The position numbers were made by a program, and so were the translations under genes. Shown piece by piece: positions 9,111 to 17,005 of a stretch of DNA of 64,000 nt. Each line of letters opens with the position of its first letter. Positions within the stretch are counted from its first letter, which is position 1. The stretch comes from Mycobacterium gordonae (lineage in GTDB: Bacteria > Actinomycetota > Actinomycetes > Mycobacteriales > Mycobacteriaceae): positions 1 to 64,000 of the forward strand of contig NZ_LQOY01000005.1 of assembly GCF_002101675.1 (NCBI RefSeq), in the 5' to 3' direction. The notes below the pieces were generated by a model, which saw nothing but the letters and a program-made list of their open reading frames with translations, was not told the DNA's origin and did not search any database.

Positions 9111-10147
9111 GACGGGCGCCTGGTCAGACCGATCGACGGCGGTATTCCGTCGGCCGAAATGCGTTGCCGGAAGACCCAATACGTCCATCCCTGATAGGCC
9201 ACCGTCAACGGCGTCATGATCGCGGCGACCCACGTCATGATCTTGAGTGTGTAGGGCGTCGACGAGGCGTTGTAGATGGTGACGTTCCACTGGCTGTTCA
9301 GCGTCGAGGGCACCAGGTTGGGGAACAGCGCGCCGAACAACAGCACCACAACGCTGGCGACCACCAGCAGGGCACACAGGAAGGCCCAGCCGTCGGAGGC
9401 TTGCCGCCACGCCAGCAGCACCGCCGCCAGCTGGGCCAGGACTGCCACGCCCAGCACGGCCCAGGTCCAGTCCTTGCCGTAGGCCAGTTGCGTCCAAACC
9501 CCAAAGCCCGCAACCAAGGCGGTGGCAGGCAGGGAGAACCAGCGGGCGAACCGGTGAGCGTCATCGCGGATGCCGCCGGCGGTCTTCAGTGCGACGAACA
9601 ACGCGCCGTAGAACAGGAACAGCGCGGCGGTGGCCACGCCGCCCAGCAGCGTGTAGGGGTTGAGCACATCGCCGATCGCGAGGTTGACCTGGCCGTCGGC
9701 GTCCACCGGTAGGCCACGCACCAGGATTGCGAACGCCGTGCCCCACAGGATCGCGGGCAGCCACGATCCAATCGCGATGCCGAAGTCGGCCCAGCCCCGC
9801 CACTTGGTGTCGTCGACCTTGCCGCGCCACTCGATCGACACGATGCGCAAGATCATGCCGAACAGGATCGCCAGCAGCGGCAGGTACAGCGTCGAGAACA
9901 CGGTGGCGTACCAGCCGGGAAACGCCGCGAACATCGCTGCGCCGCCAGTGATCAGCCAGACCTCGTTGCCATCCCACACCGGGCCGATGGTGTTGAGCGC
10001 GGCACGCCGGTGAGCTTCCCGGTCGCCCTTACTGACGCGGGCAAGAGGTTCCATCAGCATGCCCACCCCGAAGTCGAACCCTTCGAGGACGAAGAAGCCT
10101 AGGAACAGCGCCGCGATGAGGCCGAACCACAACTGTTGAAGGTTCAC
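9107..10147 (-). CDS. cydB: Cytochrome bd ubiquinol oxidase subunit II
   Basis: Integral membrane subunit of the high-affinity terminal oxidase that transfers electrons from quinol to O2, important under low oxygen and when the bc1-aa3 branch is inhibited. The 346-residue protein has about eight to nine membrane helices, starting LWFGLIAALFLGFFVLEGFD, and the conserved NTIGPVWDGNEVWLI segment. The GTG start at 10147 is supported by a strong ribosome-binding site (AAAGGAG) about 8 nt upstream. It lies 20 nt after cydA, and its stop overlaps the proposed cydD start. Confidence 0.96.
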   Translation of the reverse strand: MNLQQLWFGLIAALFLGFFVLEGFDFGVGMLMEPLARVSKGDREAHRRAALNTIGPVWDGNEVWLITGGAAMFAAFPGWYATVFSTLYLPLLAILFGMILRIVSIEWRGKVDDTKWRGWADFGIAIGSWLPAILWGTAFAILVRGLPVDADGQVNLAIGDVLNPYTLLGGVATAALFLFYGALFVALKTAGGIRDDAHRFARWFSLPATALVAGFGVWTQLAYGKDWTWAVLGVAVLAQLAAVLLAWRQASDGWAFLCALLVVASVVVLLFGALFPNLVPSTLNSQWNVTIYNASSTPYTLKIMTWVAAIMTPLTVAYQGWTYWVFRQRISADGIPPSIGLTRRPS

Positions 10148-10167
10148 GTGTCAGCTCCTTTGCGGCT

Positions 10168-11637
10168 CTAGTAGGCGAAGGACAGGGTTTTGACCTGCTC
10201 TTGGTCGGAGTCCTGGTCCTCCGGCGGCGGTGCGGCCGGTTCGGCGTCGTGTTCCTGCGGCCCTTCGACGATGTAGCGCTTGAGCAGCCAGAACCAGATG
10301 ACCGCCAGGACGGCGTAGACCAGAGTGAAGGTGGCTAGCGAGGTGACGACCATGGCGGGGGTGTTGTGTGAGACGCCGGCCGCGACGGTCAGGTGAACGT
10401 TCTGATCTCCGGTGGGATTCGGGGCCACAATCCAAGGCTGACGGCCCATTTCGGTGAACACCCAGCCGGCGATGTTGGCCAGGAACGGCGTAGGAATGGT
10501 CAGCAGCGCGAACCAGGCGAACCAGCGCTGGTTGGGGATGCGCCCACCCCGGGTGAGCCACAGCGCAAGCAAGGCGAACAACACCGGGATCGCCAGCAGC
10601 CCGATCATCACGCGGAACGACCAGTAGGTGACAAACAGGTTGGGGCGGTAGTCATTTGGCCCGAACCGCTGTTCGTAGTTCTTCTGGATGTCGCGCACGC
10701 CCTGCAGCGTGACGCCCTCGGTCTTGCCTTCTGCGAGGAACGGCAACACATAGGGCACCTCGATGACCCGGGTCAGGGCGTCGCAGTTGTTCTGCCGCCC
10801 GACCGTGAGGATGGAGAAGTCCGGATCGGTTTGGGTGTCGCACAACGATTCTGCGGACGCCATCTTCATCGGCTGCTGCTGGAACATCAGCTTGCCCTGG
10901 TGGTCGCCGGTGAAGAACAGCCCGACGGTGGCCAGCAACACCACCCAGCAGCCCAGCGCGGTCGCGGGTCGGTACATCGCCCGGGTGCCAGGGTCCACGG
11001 TGGTGGTCTGCGACCGCACCAGCCACCACGCGCTGACGGCGGCGACGAATGTGCCGGCCGTCAGCAACGCACCGGTGACGGTGTGACTGAACGCCGTCAG
11101 CCCGGTGTTGTTGGTGAGCAGCGCCACGATGCTGTTCAGCTCGGCGCGCTTGGTCTGCGGGTTGTAATGAACGCCGACCGGGTGCTGCATGAACGAGTTC
11201 GCCGAGATGATGAAGAACGCGGACACATTCACCGAGATCGCCACGATCCAGATGCAGGCCAGGTGCAGCAGGCGGGGCAACCGGCTCCAGCCGAAGATCC
11301 ACAGACCCAGGAACGTCGATTCGAAGAAGAACGCGAGCAGGCCTTCCATGGCCAGCGGCGCGCCGAAGACGTCGCCGACGAACCGCGAGTATTCGCTCCA
11401 GTTCATCCCGAACTGGAATTCCTGCACGATCCCGGTGGCTACGCCGATGGCGAAGTTGATCAGGAAGAGCTTGCCGAAGAACTTGGTCAGCCGGTACCAG
11501 GCGACGTTGCCGGTGGCCATCCAGGCCGTCTGCATGATCGCCAGCAGCGGGGCCAAGCCGATGGTGAGCGGCACGAAGAGGAAGTGGTAGACGGTCGTAA
11601 TGCCGAACTGCCACCGCGAAATATCCACGACGTTCAT
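10168..11637 (-). CDS. cydA: Cytochrome bd ubiquinol oxidase subunit I
   Basis: The haem-bearing, quinol-oxidising subunit of cytochrome bd. 489 residues. Seen in the sequence: His18 in VYHF, where the E. coli haem b595 ligand His19 falls; the Q-loop segment QPMKMASAESL with the conserved Lys and Glu involved in quinol oxidation; and GRQPWIV near the C-terminal helices. The C-terminus carries an acidic Pro-rich cytosolic tail. ATG at 11637 has GGGAG upstream. The 97 bp gap to the next gene must hold the operon promoter; a TANNNT-like TACACT (minus strand, 11683-11688) is the best -10 candidate, without an obvious -35. In M. tuberculosis this operon is induced by respiratory stress. Confidence 0.97.
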   Translation of the reverse strand: MNVVDISRWQFGITTVYHFLFVPLTIGLAPLLAIMQTAWMATGNVAWYRLTKFFGKLFLINFAIGVATGIVQEFQFGMNWSEYSRFVGDVFGAPLAMEGLLAFFFESTFLGLWIFGWSRLPRLLHLACIWIVAISVNVSAFFIISANSFMQHPVGVHYNPQTKRAELNSIVALLTNNTGLTAFSHTVTGALLTAGTFVAAVSAWWLVRSQTTTVDPGTRAMYRPATALGCWVVLLATVGLFFTGDHQGKLMFQQQPMKMASAESLCDTQTDPDFSILTVGRQNNCDALTRVIEVPYVLPFLAEGKTEGVTLQGVRDIQKNYEQRFGPNDYRPNLFVTYWSFRVMIGLLAIPVLFALLALWLTRGGRIPNQRWFAWFALLTIPTPFLANIAGWVFTEMGRQPWIVAPNPTGDQNVHLTVAAGVSHNTPAMVVTSLATFTLVYAVLAVIWFWLLKRYIVEGPQEHDAEPAAPPPEDQDSDQEQVKTLSFAY

Positions 11638-11734
11638 CTGTTAACTCCCGAGGGGCGGGGGATAGTCCAACAGCTACGACACAGTGTAGTAGTTGTGGTT
11701 GGCCATCGCTGACGTGAGGGATTGGACGGGCTGG

Positions 11735-12304
11735 TTACCTGAGGTTTTGGGAGGCCTTACGGATCCCGAAGGCGGACACGATCTCGAATACGCCGATGAC
11801 GATGCACCAGACGCCGACGACCAGTGCGAGGGTGATGATCGAATCGAACGGTGAAGCCATCACCACGATTCCGGCGAGCAGGCTGATGATGCCGATGAAA
11901 ATCTGCCAGCCGCGACCGGGCAGAGCCGGATCGCTGATGGCCGATACGGTGGTCGCGACACCGCGGAAGATGAAGCCGACGCCGATCCAGATGGCCAGCA
12001 ATAGCACGGCATTACCGAAATGCCGGAACGCCAGGACGGCCAGAATCAGTGATGCGGCGCCGCTGATAAACAGCAGGATGCGGCTGCCCGCCGACACGTG
12101 CAGCGCGAACGCGAAGGCCACCTGCGCGGCGCCCGTGATCAGGAGGTAGACACCGAACGCGATTGCGGCCACCAGAACGGACATACCCGGCCACGCCACG
12201 ATCAGGACGCCTACGGCCAATGACAAAACGCCCGATATCAGCGTGGTCTTCCAGAGATGTGGCAGCAAACTCGGAGGAGGCAACGTCGCGGAACTGTTTT
12301 CCAT
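11735..12304 (-). CDS. HdeD/DUF308-family membrane protein
   Basis: About 189 residues with six predicted membrane helices arranged as paired short helices (for example LWKTTLISGVLSLAVGVLIV, IAFGVYLLITGAAQVAFAF, GWQIFIGIISLLAGIVV). This is the layout of the HdeD/DUF308 family, associated with acid resistance in enterobacteria and of unknown role in mycobacteria. The N-terminus is Pro/Ser-rich and cytosolic. ATG at 12304 is used; GTG at 12310 is 6 nt upstream in frame. It is the positional equivalent of Rv1624c and sits between cya and cydA on the same strand. Confidence 0.85.
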   Translation of the reverse strand: MENSSATLPPPSLLPHLWKTTLISGVLSLAVGVLIVAWPGMSVLVAAIAFGVYLLITGAAQVAFAFALHVSAGSRILLFISGAASLILAVLAFRHFGNAVLLLAIWIGVGFIFRGVATTVSAISDPALPGRGWQIFIGIISLLAGIVVMASPFDSIITLALVVGVWCIVIGVFEIVSAFGIRKASQNLR

Positions 12305-12353
12305 GCGCACCAGTGTGGCGCATGTGGTGGTCCCGGGATAGGGGCTTTTGACC

Positions 12354-13685
12354 TCAGACGTGCGCGGCGCGTGGATCTTCGGCGCGCACGTCGCCGGGCT
12401 CTTCCGGCACCTTGCGGCCGACCAGATACCAGGTGCGCATCACGCCTTTGCCCTTGACGTCGATATAGCCGCGTTCGCGCAGCACAAAATCATCCTTCAA
12501 GTGCTGATAGACCTCGTCAGGCACCTGGATCTGCCCGACGGAGTCGGTCGATTCCATGCGGGAGGCGACATTGACGGCGTCGCCCCAGACGTCGTAGAAG
12601 AAGCGGCGGGACCCAACGACACCGGCCACCACCGGGCCGGTCGCCAAACCGACCCGCAGTGGAACCGCGCGTCCGTGCGGGTCCTTCAGTGCGGCAGCGA
12701 CGTCCGCCATATCCAGGGCGAAGTCGGCCAGTGCCTGGACGTGGTCGGGCCGGGGGCGGGGTACGCCGCTGACCACCATGTAGGAGTCACCACTGACCTT
12801 GATCTTCTCCAGCCCGTGCTTGTCGACCAGTTCGTCGAAGGCGCTGTAGAGGCGGTCCAGGAACCGGACCAGGTCGGCCGGTGGGGTGCTGCTGGCGCGC
12901 TCGGTGAACCCGACGATGTCGGCGAAGAGCACCGAGGCTTCGTCGTACTTGTCGGCGATGACGCGTCGCTCCGGCTCTTTGAGGCGTTCGGCGATGCTGG
13001 CGGGCAGCATGTTGGCCAGCAGTGCTTCGGAGCGCTCGTACTGGTCTTCCATCGCCGCCTCGGCACGGGCGGTGTCGCGCAGTGCGAACCAGACCGTCAC
13101 CACCACCACGACGCAGGCGGACAGGGTGGTGATGACGAAGCCCGTCGTTTGTGCCCACGGCGGCTGCAAGCCCGTGTCGCGAGGAATGACCAGCTCGGCG
13201 GTGATGACCAGAGCCGCAGAAATAGTGGCCAGGATGCCCGCCAACACGATGTGCTCGATGCCCAGCACCAAGACCACCAGGCAGGCGCCGACCAGGAAGA
13301 AAAGCTCAGCGCCCGATCCGGTGCCGACTTCCCAGCAACTCGCGAACACCGTGATGTTGGCAGTGAGAATGAACGTCAGCGGCGCCACCAGCTCGCCGAA
13401 GCGGTGCAACATGGGAACGATCGCGAATATCAGCATGCCGGCGATATTGATCCAGAGGACTTCCCACAGCCACGAGCCCATGAAGAACTGGACGGCGATG
13501 AAGCTGGCGCTGATCATGACGGACAGCCAGGCGGCGATGTTCAGGATGCGGGCCCGGCGCGCCGCGCTGGCGGCGTAGTGCTGCCGTGGGTCGCGGCTCG
13601 GCGAGCGGACGGCGGCGACACAATCTGGACGGCGCTGGTCGCCGTCCGCGCCGGCCGATCGAACACCGCATTTCTTAGCGGCCAC
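12354..13685 (-). CDS. cya: Membrane-anchored class III adenylyl cyclase (Rv1625c type)
   Basis: Makes cAMP from ATP. The 443-residue protein has six membrane helices (about residues 50-200), a linking helix and one cyclase homology domain, so it works as a homodimer, like half of a mammalian cyclase. All catalytic residues are visible: metal-binding Asp256 (LFADIVGF) and Asp300 (KVSGDSYM), adenine-selecting Lys296 and Asp365 (FYDVWGDA), and transition-state Asn372 and Arg376 (VNVASRM). These numbers agree with those I recall for M. tuberculosis Rv1625c. The GTG start at 13685 has a -10 box 6 nt upstream and no ribosome-binding site, suggesting a leaderless transcript. Confidence 0.96.
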   Translation of the reverse strand: MAAKKCGVRSAGADGDQRRPDCVAAVRSPSRDPRQHYAASAARRARILNIAAWLSVMISASFIAVQFFMGSWLWEVLWINIAGMLIFAIVPMLHRFGELVAPLTFILTANITVFASCWEVGTGSGAELFFLVGACLVVLVLGIEHIVLAGILATISAALVITAELVIPRDTGLQPPWAQTTGFVITTLSACVVVVVTVWFALRDTARAEAAMEDQYERSEALLANMLPASIAERLKEPERRVIADKYDEASVLFADIVGFTERASSTPPADLVRFLDRLYSAFDELVDKHGLEKIKVSGDSYMVVSGVPRPRPDHVQALADFALDMADVAAALKDPHGRAVPLRVGLATGPVVAGVVGSRRFFYDVWGDAVNVASRMESTDSVGQIQVPDEVYQHLKDDFVLRERGYIDVKGKGVMRTWYLVGRKVPEEPGDVRAEDPRAAHV

Positions 13686-13691
13686 GGATAG

Positions 13692-13697
13692 AGCCTA
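13692..13697 (-). promoter_or_regulatory. -10 box of a leaderless cya transcript
   Basis: TAGGCT on the minus strand, followed by CTATCC and the GTG of cya. The 6 nt distance places the transcription start at the start codon. Confidence 0.4.
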
Positions 13698-14359
13698 ACT
13701 GTTGACCTCAACAAACGAGGGATTCTGTCGTCCGCTATTCCATCGGAGTCAACAAGCCGAGCAGCATCGGCATTCCTGCCAAACCCGATACGGTGGCGGG
13801 TCAGGCGTTGGTGGCTCGCCGGCCGGCGGTTCGAGCATCAGGATCGCGCGGTCGAAAGCGCAGCCTCATCGTCGGCGCGCGGCTCGATGCCTTCGGTCAT
13901 CCGCCGAGATAACGCCCGTCAGGAGTCCGGTCGGCGGACCGACAAAAATCCGCTGGTGTCCAGCAGCCGCCCGTCAACGAGGACGACGACCCACCGCCGA
14001 CGTGCGTGGGCGATACGGGTGTCGCCGACGGAGGCCGCATACCCCGCGCCTTCGGCGAAGTCCTCGATTACCACTCCATCGCTCTCGCCGTCGCGGCCGG
14101 AAATAACGCAAAATACGTGCCCCACGGAGGACTCAGAGTTAGTCCGTGACTAGGCAATCTCCTGCGATTTTGCCGGTGGCGAATGCTCCGGCACGCCATA
14201 CCTTCCGCATCACCACGCTGACGGGGTTTTTCGTCTGTCTTGAGACAATTCTTTGTCAGCTGAAACAAGTTTTTGCTAAGCGCTCCTATCGGGCATGCGG
14301 GAACGCTGTCGCGAACGATCTCACCGGGGGCCGAGGCCGTTGCCATGCAAATCAGGGAA
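13698..14359 (+). other. Gene-poor stretch between cya and the TetR gene
   Basis: About 660 bp without a convincing gene. The best candidate is a 68-codon minus-strand frame (13919-14125, GTG start) with plausible coding content (VVIEDFAEGAGYAASVGDTR, then WVVVLVDGRLLDTSGF) but no family I recognise. It ends in a TGA, and the same frame continues for a short way beyond it, which would fit a decayed gene. A local drop in GC around 14200-14280 (runs such as ACAATTCTTTG) supports non-coding or imported DNA. Confidence 0.4.
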
Positions 14360-14968
14360 TTACGACGACGTCCCCTCCGCAATAGGAACCATCATCTTGG
14401 CGAGATCAGCTGCCACGTCCCGGTTGGCCTCAGGTGGCATCGAGATGTAGCTCAGGCAGAGCCGGACTATCGCTCGGTATGCGACTTTCGCCTCGTCGTC
14501 GCTGCCCGCTGGCCAGGTCTGGGCACAAGTAGTCGCCAGGCGGCTCGACGCTCGGTTGATGATGGGCGCGCTGTCGGTGGTGACGAGTTGCAGCAGATCG
14601 GGTTTGGCGGCACCGGCCAACAACGACTTCACTAGCGGGTCGGCCGACGTCGCGGCAAAGAAGGCCTCGAAGGCCTGCAGCATCGACTGGTGAACGCTGC
14701 CATCGTCAGCGTCCAGGGCGGCTTTGGCGGTGTCGACCAATTGGTCGGCCAGTCGCAGGGCGTAACCCTGCGCCAGGCCTTGGCGGGAGCCGAACTCGTT
14801 GTAGATGGTCTGACGGCTGATGCCGGCGGCGCGCGCCACGTCGGAGAGCGTTATTGCGGACCAGTCGCGAGTCAGGAGCAGTTCGCGCAACGCGTCGAGG
14901 ATCAGATCGTGCAGCGAGGGGACGCTTCGGCACGCTAATGCGGCGCGCGCATCCGCCAGTCCCGTCAC
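14360..14968 (-). CDS. TetR-family transcriptional regulator
   Basis: A 202-residue DNA-binding repressor-type protein. The N-terminal helix-turn-helix is clear: ITLSDVARAAGISRQTIYNE then FGSRQGL, followed by a helical ligand-binding/dimerisation domain (AFEAFFAATSADPLVKSLLAG). The N-terminal composition resembles mycobacterial TetR regulators of alkane/fatty-acid genes, but no target gene lies beside it. GTG at 14968 is the first start in frame. It is flanked on both sides by gene-poor DNA, and a long perfect inverted repeat lies about 90-120 bp upstream (15057-15087). This gene has no counterpart at this position in M. tuberculosis as I recall it, so it is probably acquired. Confidence 0.88.
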   Translation of the reverse strand: MTGLADARAALACRSVPSLHDLILDALRELLLTRDWSAITLSDVARAAGISRQTIYNEFGSRQGLAQGYALRLADQLVDTAKAALDADDGSVHQSMLQAFEAFFAATSADPLVKSLLAGAAKPDLLQLVTTDSAPIINRASSRLATTCAQTWPAGSDDEAKVAYRAIVRLCLSYISMPPEANRDVAADLAKMMVPIAEGTSS

Positions 14969-15590
14969 CGTGGCGCGCCGATGCCGCGCGTGCTCGGCAA
15001 CCCGTCTGGGCCTGCGTTCGGCCGGACGCCGCAGCCGGCGACAACGTGCTTACTTTTTCGCGTGCTGAGCTCCGCTTCGCACGCGAATTTCAACATTTCC
15101 ATCGATGTTCGCCTCCTTTTCGAGGGGATATCTGCGTCGGCACCGCCGAAAACTGCGTGGAATGATCGATCGGACATCGTGCCGCAACGCTGGACTTGTC
15201 TGAGAGAGCGTCGTCAATTCGATGTTCAGCCAATGTCATGTAGCGATTGCGGTTTCACGTGTACCCCGACGCCCGGCACTATTACGCTAACAGAATGGTG
15301 CGACTCGGGGCTTATTCACCGGAATGAAGCGCGAATTATGTCTGAAATACCGCAACTCTGTGCCCATTGAGACTTGCCCGTCTAATACTCGACAAGATAG
15401 TTGCAGTGGACGTCCAGAGTTCAATCTGGCGGGATCTCTCGGCGGTCTTGTCAAGCTCGGGGACCGCGTGCTGACCGAAGACTCGGTCTCGGCCGATGAC
15501 TGCGGCACCGCTCAACCCGCAGCTTCGGGCCCGTGAGCCCGTCGACCGAGGGGGTAGCCGCTTTGAATTGCTCTCGGCAATAAGGGAGCG
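14969..15590 (+). other. Gene-free stretch upstream of the TetR gene
   Basis: About 620 bp of lower GC than the surroundings, especially 15080-15400. I see no frame with coding character on either strand. It contains the inverted repeat at 15057-15087 and must hold the promoter of the TetR gene. A second, weaker dyad (AACAT...ATGTT, near 15092-15109) is present. No RNA gene is recognised here. Confidence 0.4.
15057..15087. promoter_or_regulatory. Perfect 9-bp inverted repeat upstream of the TetR gene
   Basis: Arms TTCGCGTGC (15057-15065) and GCACGCGAA (15079-15087) are separated by 13 bp. A symmetric site of this size in the upstream region of a TetR gene is a natural candidate for its own operator. 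It could also be a transcript hairpin. Confidence 0.4.
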
Positions 15591-15608
15591 GACTCACCTG
15601 GGTGAGTC
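15591..15608 (-). terminator. Hairpin downstream of tRNA-Leu
   Basis: GACTCACC-TG-GGTGAGTC is a perfect 8-bp dyad located 6 nt beyond the encoded CCA of the tRNA. On the minus strand it is followed by CGCTCCCTTATT, a poor T-tract, so it may act as a terminator or 3' processing/stability hairpin. Confidence 0.45.
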
Positions 15609-15614
15609 GCCTGC

Positions 15615-15691
15615 TGGTGCCCTCGGTGAGATTCGAACTCACACTGGACGGGTTTTGAATCCGTTTCCTCTGCCAGTTGGGATACGAGGGC
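15615..15691 (-). tRNA. tRNA-Leu (anticodon CAA)
   Basis: Minus-strand cloverleaf: acceptor GCCCTCG/CGAGGGC (7 bp), T-arm GTGAG-TTCGAAT-CTCAC, anticodon loop TTCAAAA giving CAA (bases 15655-15657), discriminator A and an encoded CCA. The anticodon stem has one A·C mismatch next to the loop. The variable region is only about 5 nt, while tRNA-Leu normally has a long variable arm (class II). The D-arm is weak, with three pairs. Total 74 nt plus CCA. I call it Leu from the anticodon alone. Confidence 0.8.
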
Positions 15692-15763
15692 TGGCGCCGG
15701 ACTCCTACCTTAGAGGACACCCCCAGCATCACCGCGCACAGCCGTCACGTCACAATGTCCGTC

Positions 15764-16381
15764 ATGACCGGCCCCACCACTGACGCCGACGCCGCTCCGC
15801 CGCCGCGCCGGGTCCTAATCGCGGAAGACGAAGCACTGATCCGCATGGACCTGGCTGAGATGCTGCGAGAGGAGGGGTACGACATCGTCGGCGAGGCTGG
15901 CGATGGGCAGGAAGCGGTCGAGTTGGCCGAGCAGCACAAACCCGACCTCGTGATCATGGATGTAAAGATGCCCCGGCGTGACGGCATCGACGCCGCGGCC
16001 GAAATCGCTAGCAAGCGCATCGCGCCCATCGTGGTCCTGACGGCATTCAGCCAACGCGATCTCGTCGAGCGTGCCCGCGACGCCGGCGCGATGGCATACC
16101 TGGTCAAGCCGTTCACCGCCAGCGACCTGGTTCCGGCCATCGAGTTGGCGGTCAGCCGGTTCAGTGAGCTCACCGCGCTGGAGCGGGAGGTCGAGACGCT
16201 GTCAGATCGGCTGGAGACCCGCAAGCTGGTCGAGCGCGCCAAGGGTCTGCTTCAGGTCAAGCAGGGCATGACCGAGCCGGAAGCATTCAAGTGGATCCAG
16301 CGGGCCGCCATGGACCGGCGGACGTCGATGAAGCGCGTCGCCGAGGTCGTGCTGGAGACGCTGGACACGCCCAAAGAGTAG
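15764..16381 (+). CDS. pdtaR: Two-component response regulator with ANTAR RNA-binding domain
   Basis: PdtaR is the phosphorylation-dependent antitermination regulator paired with the sensor kinase PdtaS (encoded elsewhere). 205 residues: a receiver domain with the acidic pair EDE (21-23), phospho-acceptor Asp66 (VIMDVKMP), switch residue TAF and Lys in VKPF; a coiled coil (ALEREVETLSDRLE); then an ANTAR domain (KLVERAKGLLQVKQGMTEPEAF...) that binds dual hairpins in nascent RNA. Two ATGs, 15755 and 15764, are in frame; the second gives MTGPTTDAD and the 205-residue length I recall for Rv1626. In M. tuberculosis the regulon includes PE/PPE and nitric-oxide/copper response genes. It starts 72 bp from, and divergent to, the tRNA. 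Confidence 0.96.
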   Translation: MTGPTTDADAAPPPRRVLIAEDEALIRMDLAEMLREEGYDIVGEAGDGQEAVELAEQHKPDLVIMDVKMPRRDGIDAAAEIASKRIAPIVVLTAFSQRDLVERARDAGAMAYLVKPFTASDLVPAIELAVSRFSELTALEREVETLSDRLETRKLVERAKGLLQVKQGMTEPEAFKWIQRAAMDRRTSMKRVAEVVLETLDTPKE

Positions 16382-16418
16382 GCGCTCGGACGTCCTTTCC
16401 TTCGCCCTTGCGCGTGCG

Positions 16419-16993
16419 CCCGCGTGTTGCCGCGGACACGCAGTTAACGGTGGCATTTGGGGACGCTCGCGCCCAGCGGAGGCCCTAACTGTCGCGAGGG
16501 CCCGCGTGTTGCCGCGGACACGCAGTTAACGGTGGCATTTGGGGACGCTCGCGCCCAGCGGAGGCCCTAACTGTCGCGAGGGCCCGCGTTTTGCCGCGGA
16601 CACGCCGTTAACGGTGGCATTTGGGGACGCTCGCGCCCAGCGGAGGCCCTAACTGTCGCGAGGGCCCGCGTTTTGCCGCGGACACGCCGTTAACGGTGGC
16701 ATTTGGGGACGCTCGCGCCCAGCGGAGGCCCTAACTGTCGCGAGGGCCCGCGTGTTGCCCCGGACACGCCGTTAACAGTGGCATTTTGGGGACGCTCGCG
16801 CCGGTGCGGCTGCGCTAACTGTCTGAACTGTCGCGGGGGCCCGCGTGTTGCCGCGGACACGCCGTTAACGGTGGCATTTTGGGGACGCTCGCGCCCAGCG
16901 GAGGCCCTAACTGTCGCGAGGGCCCGCGTGTTGCCGCGGACACGCCGTTAACGGTGGCATTTGCGGACGCTCGCACCCAGCGGAGCGGCCCGG
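16419..16993 (+). repeat. Seven tandem copies of an ~82 bp repeat
   Basis: Copies begin (at CCCGCGT) at 16419, 16501, 16583, 16665, 16747, 16840 and 16923. The first four intervals are exactly 82 bp, then 93 and 83. Copies differ by few bases (for example CACGCAGTTAAC in copies 1-2 and CACGCCGTTAAC later; copy 5 carries an 11 bp insertion). Most copies contain the palindrome CCGTTAACGG, and unit junctions hold GGCCCT-N10-AGGGCC, able to form a hairpin. The array fills the space between the convergent pdtaR and thiolase genes. It looks like a mycobacterial VNTR/MIRU-like locus; 82 bp is not a multiple of three and no reading frame persists through it. Confidence 0.92.
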
Positions 16994-17005
16994 GCTGAGA
17001 AGGCC

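Noticed and set aside
11683..11700. CRP-like site upstream of cydA
   Set aside because: CACA and TGTG are present but in the wrong order for the TGTGA-N6-TCACA consensus.
10393..11712. 439-codon plus-strand open frame opposite cydA
   Set aside because: Mirror of cydA in high-GC DNA; composition rich in Gln/His/Arg and no homology pattern.
16703..16951. 82-codon open frame inside the tandem repeats
   Set aside because: Repeat length is not a multiple of three, so the frame exists only across the irregular copies; no start signal and no conserved protein.
16419..16993. CRISPR array
   Set aside because: The units are contiguous and near-identical along their whole 82 bp; there are no unique spacers between short repeats and no cas genes nearby.
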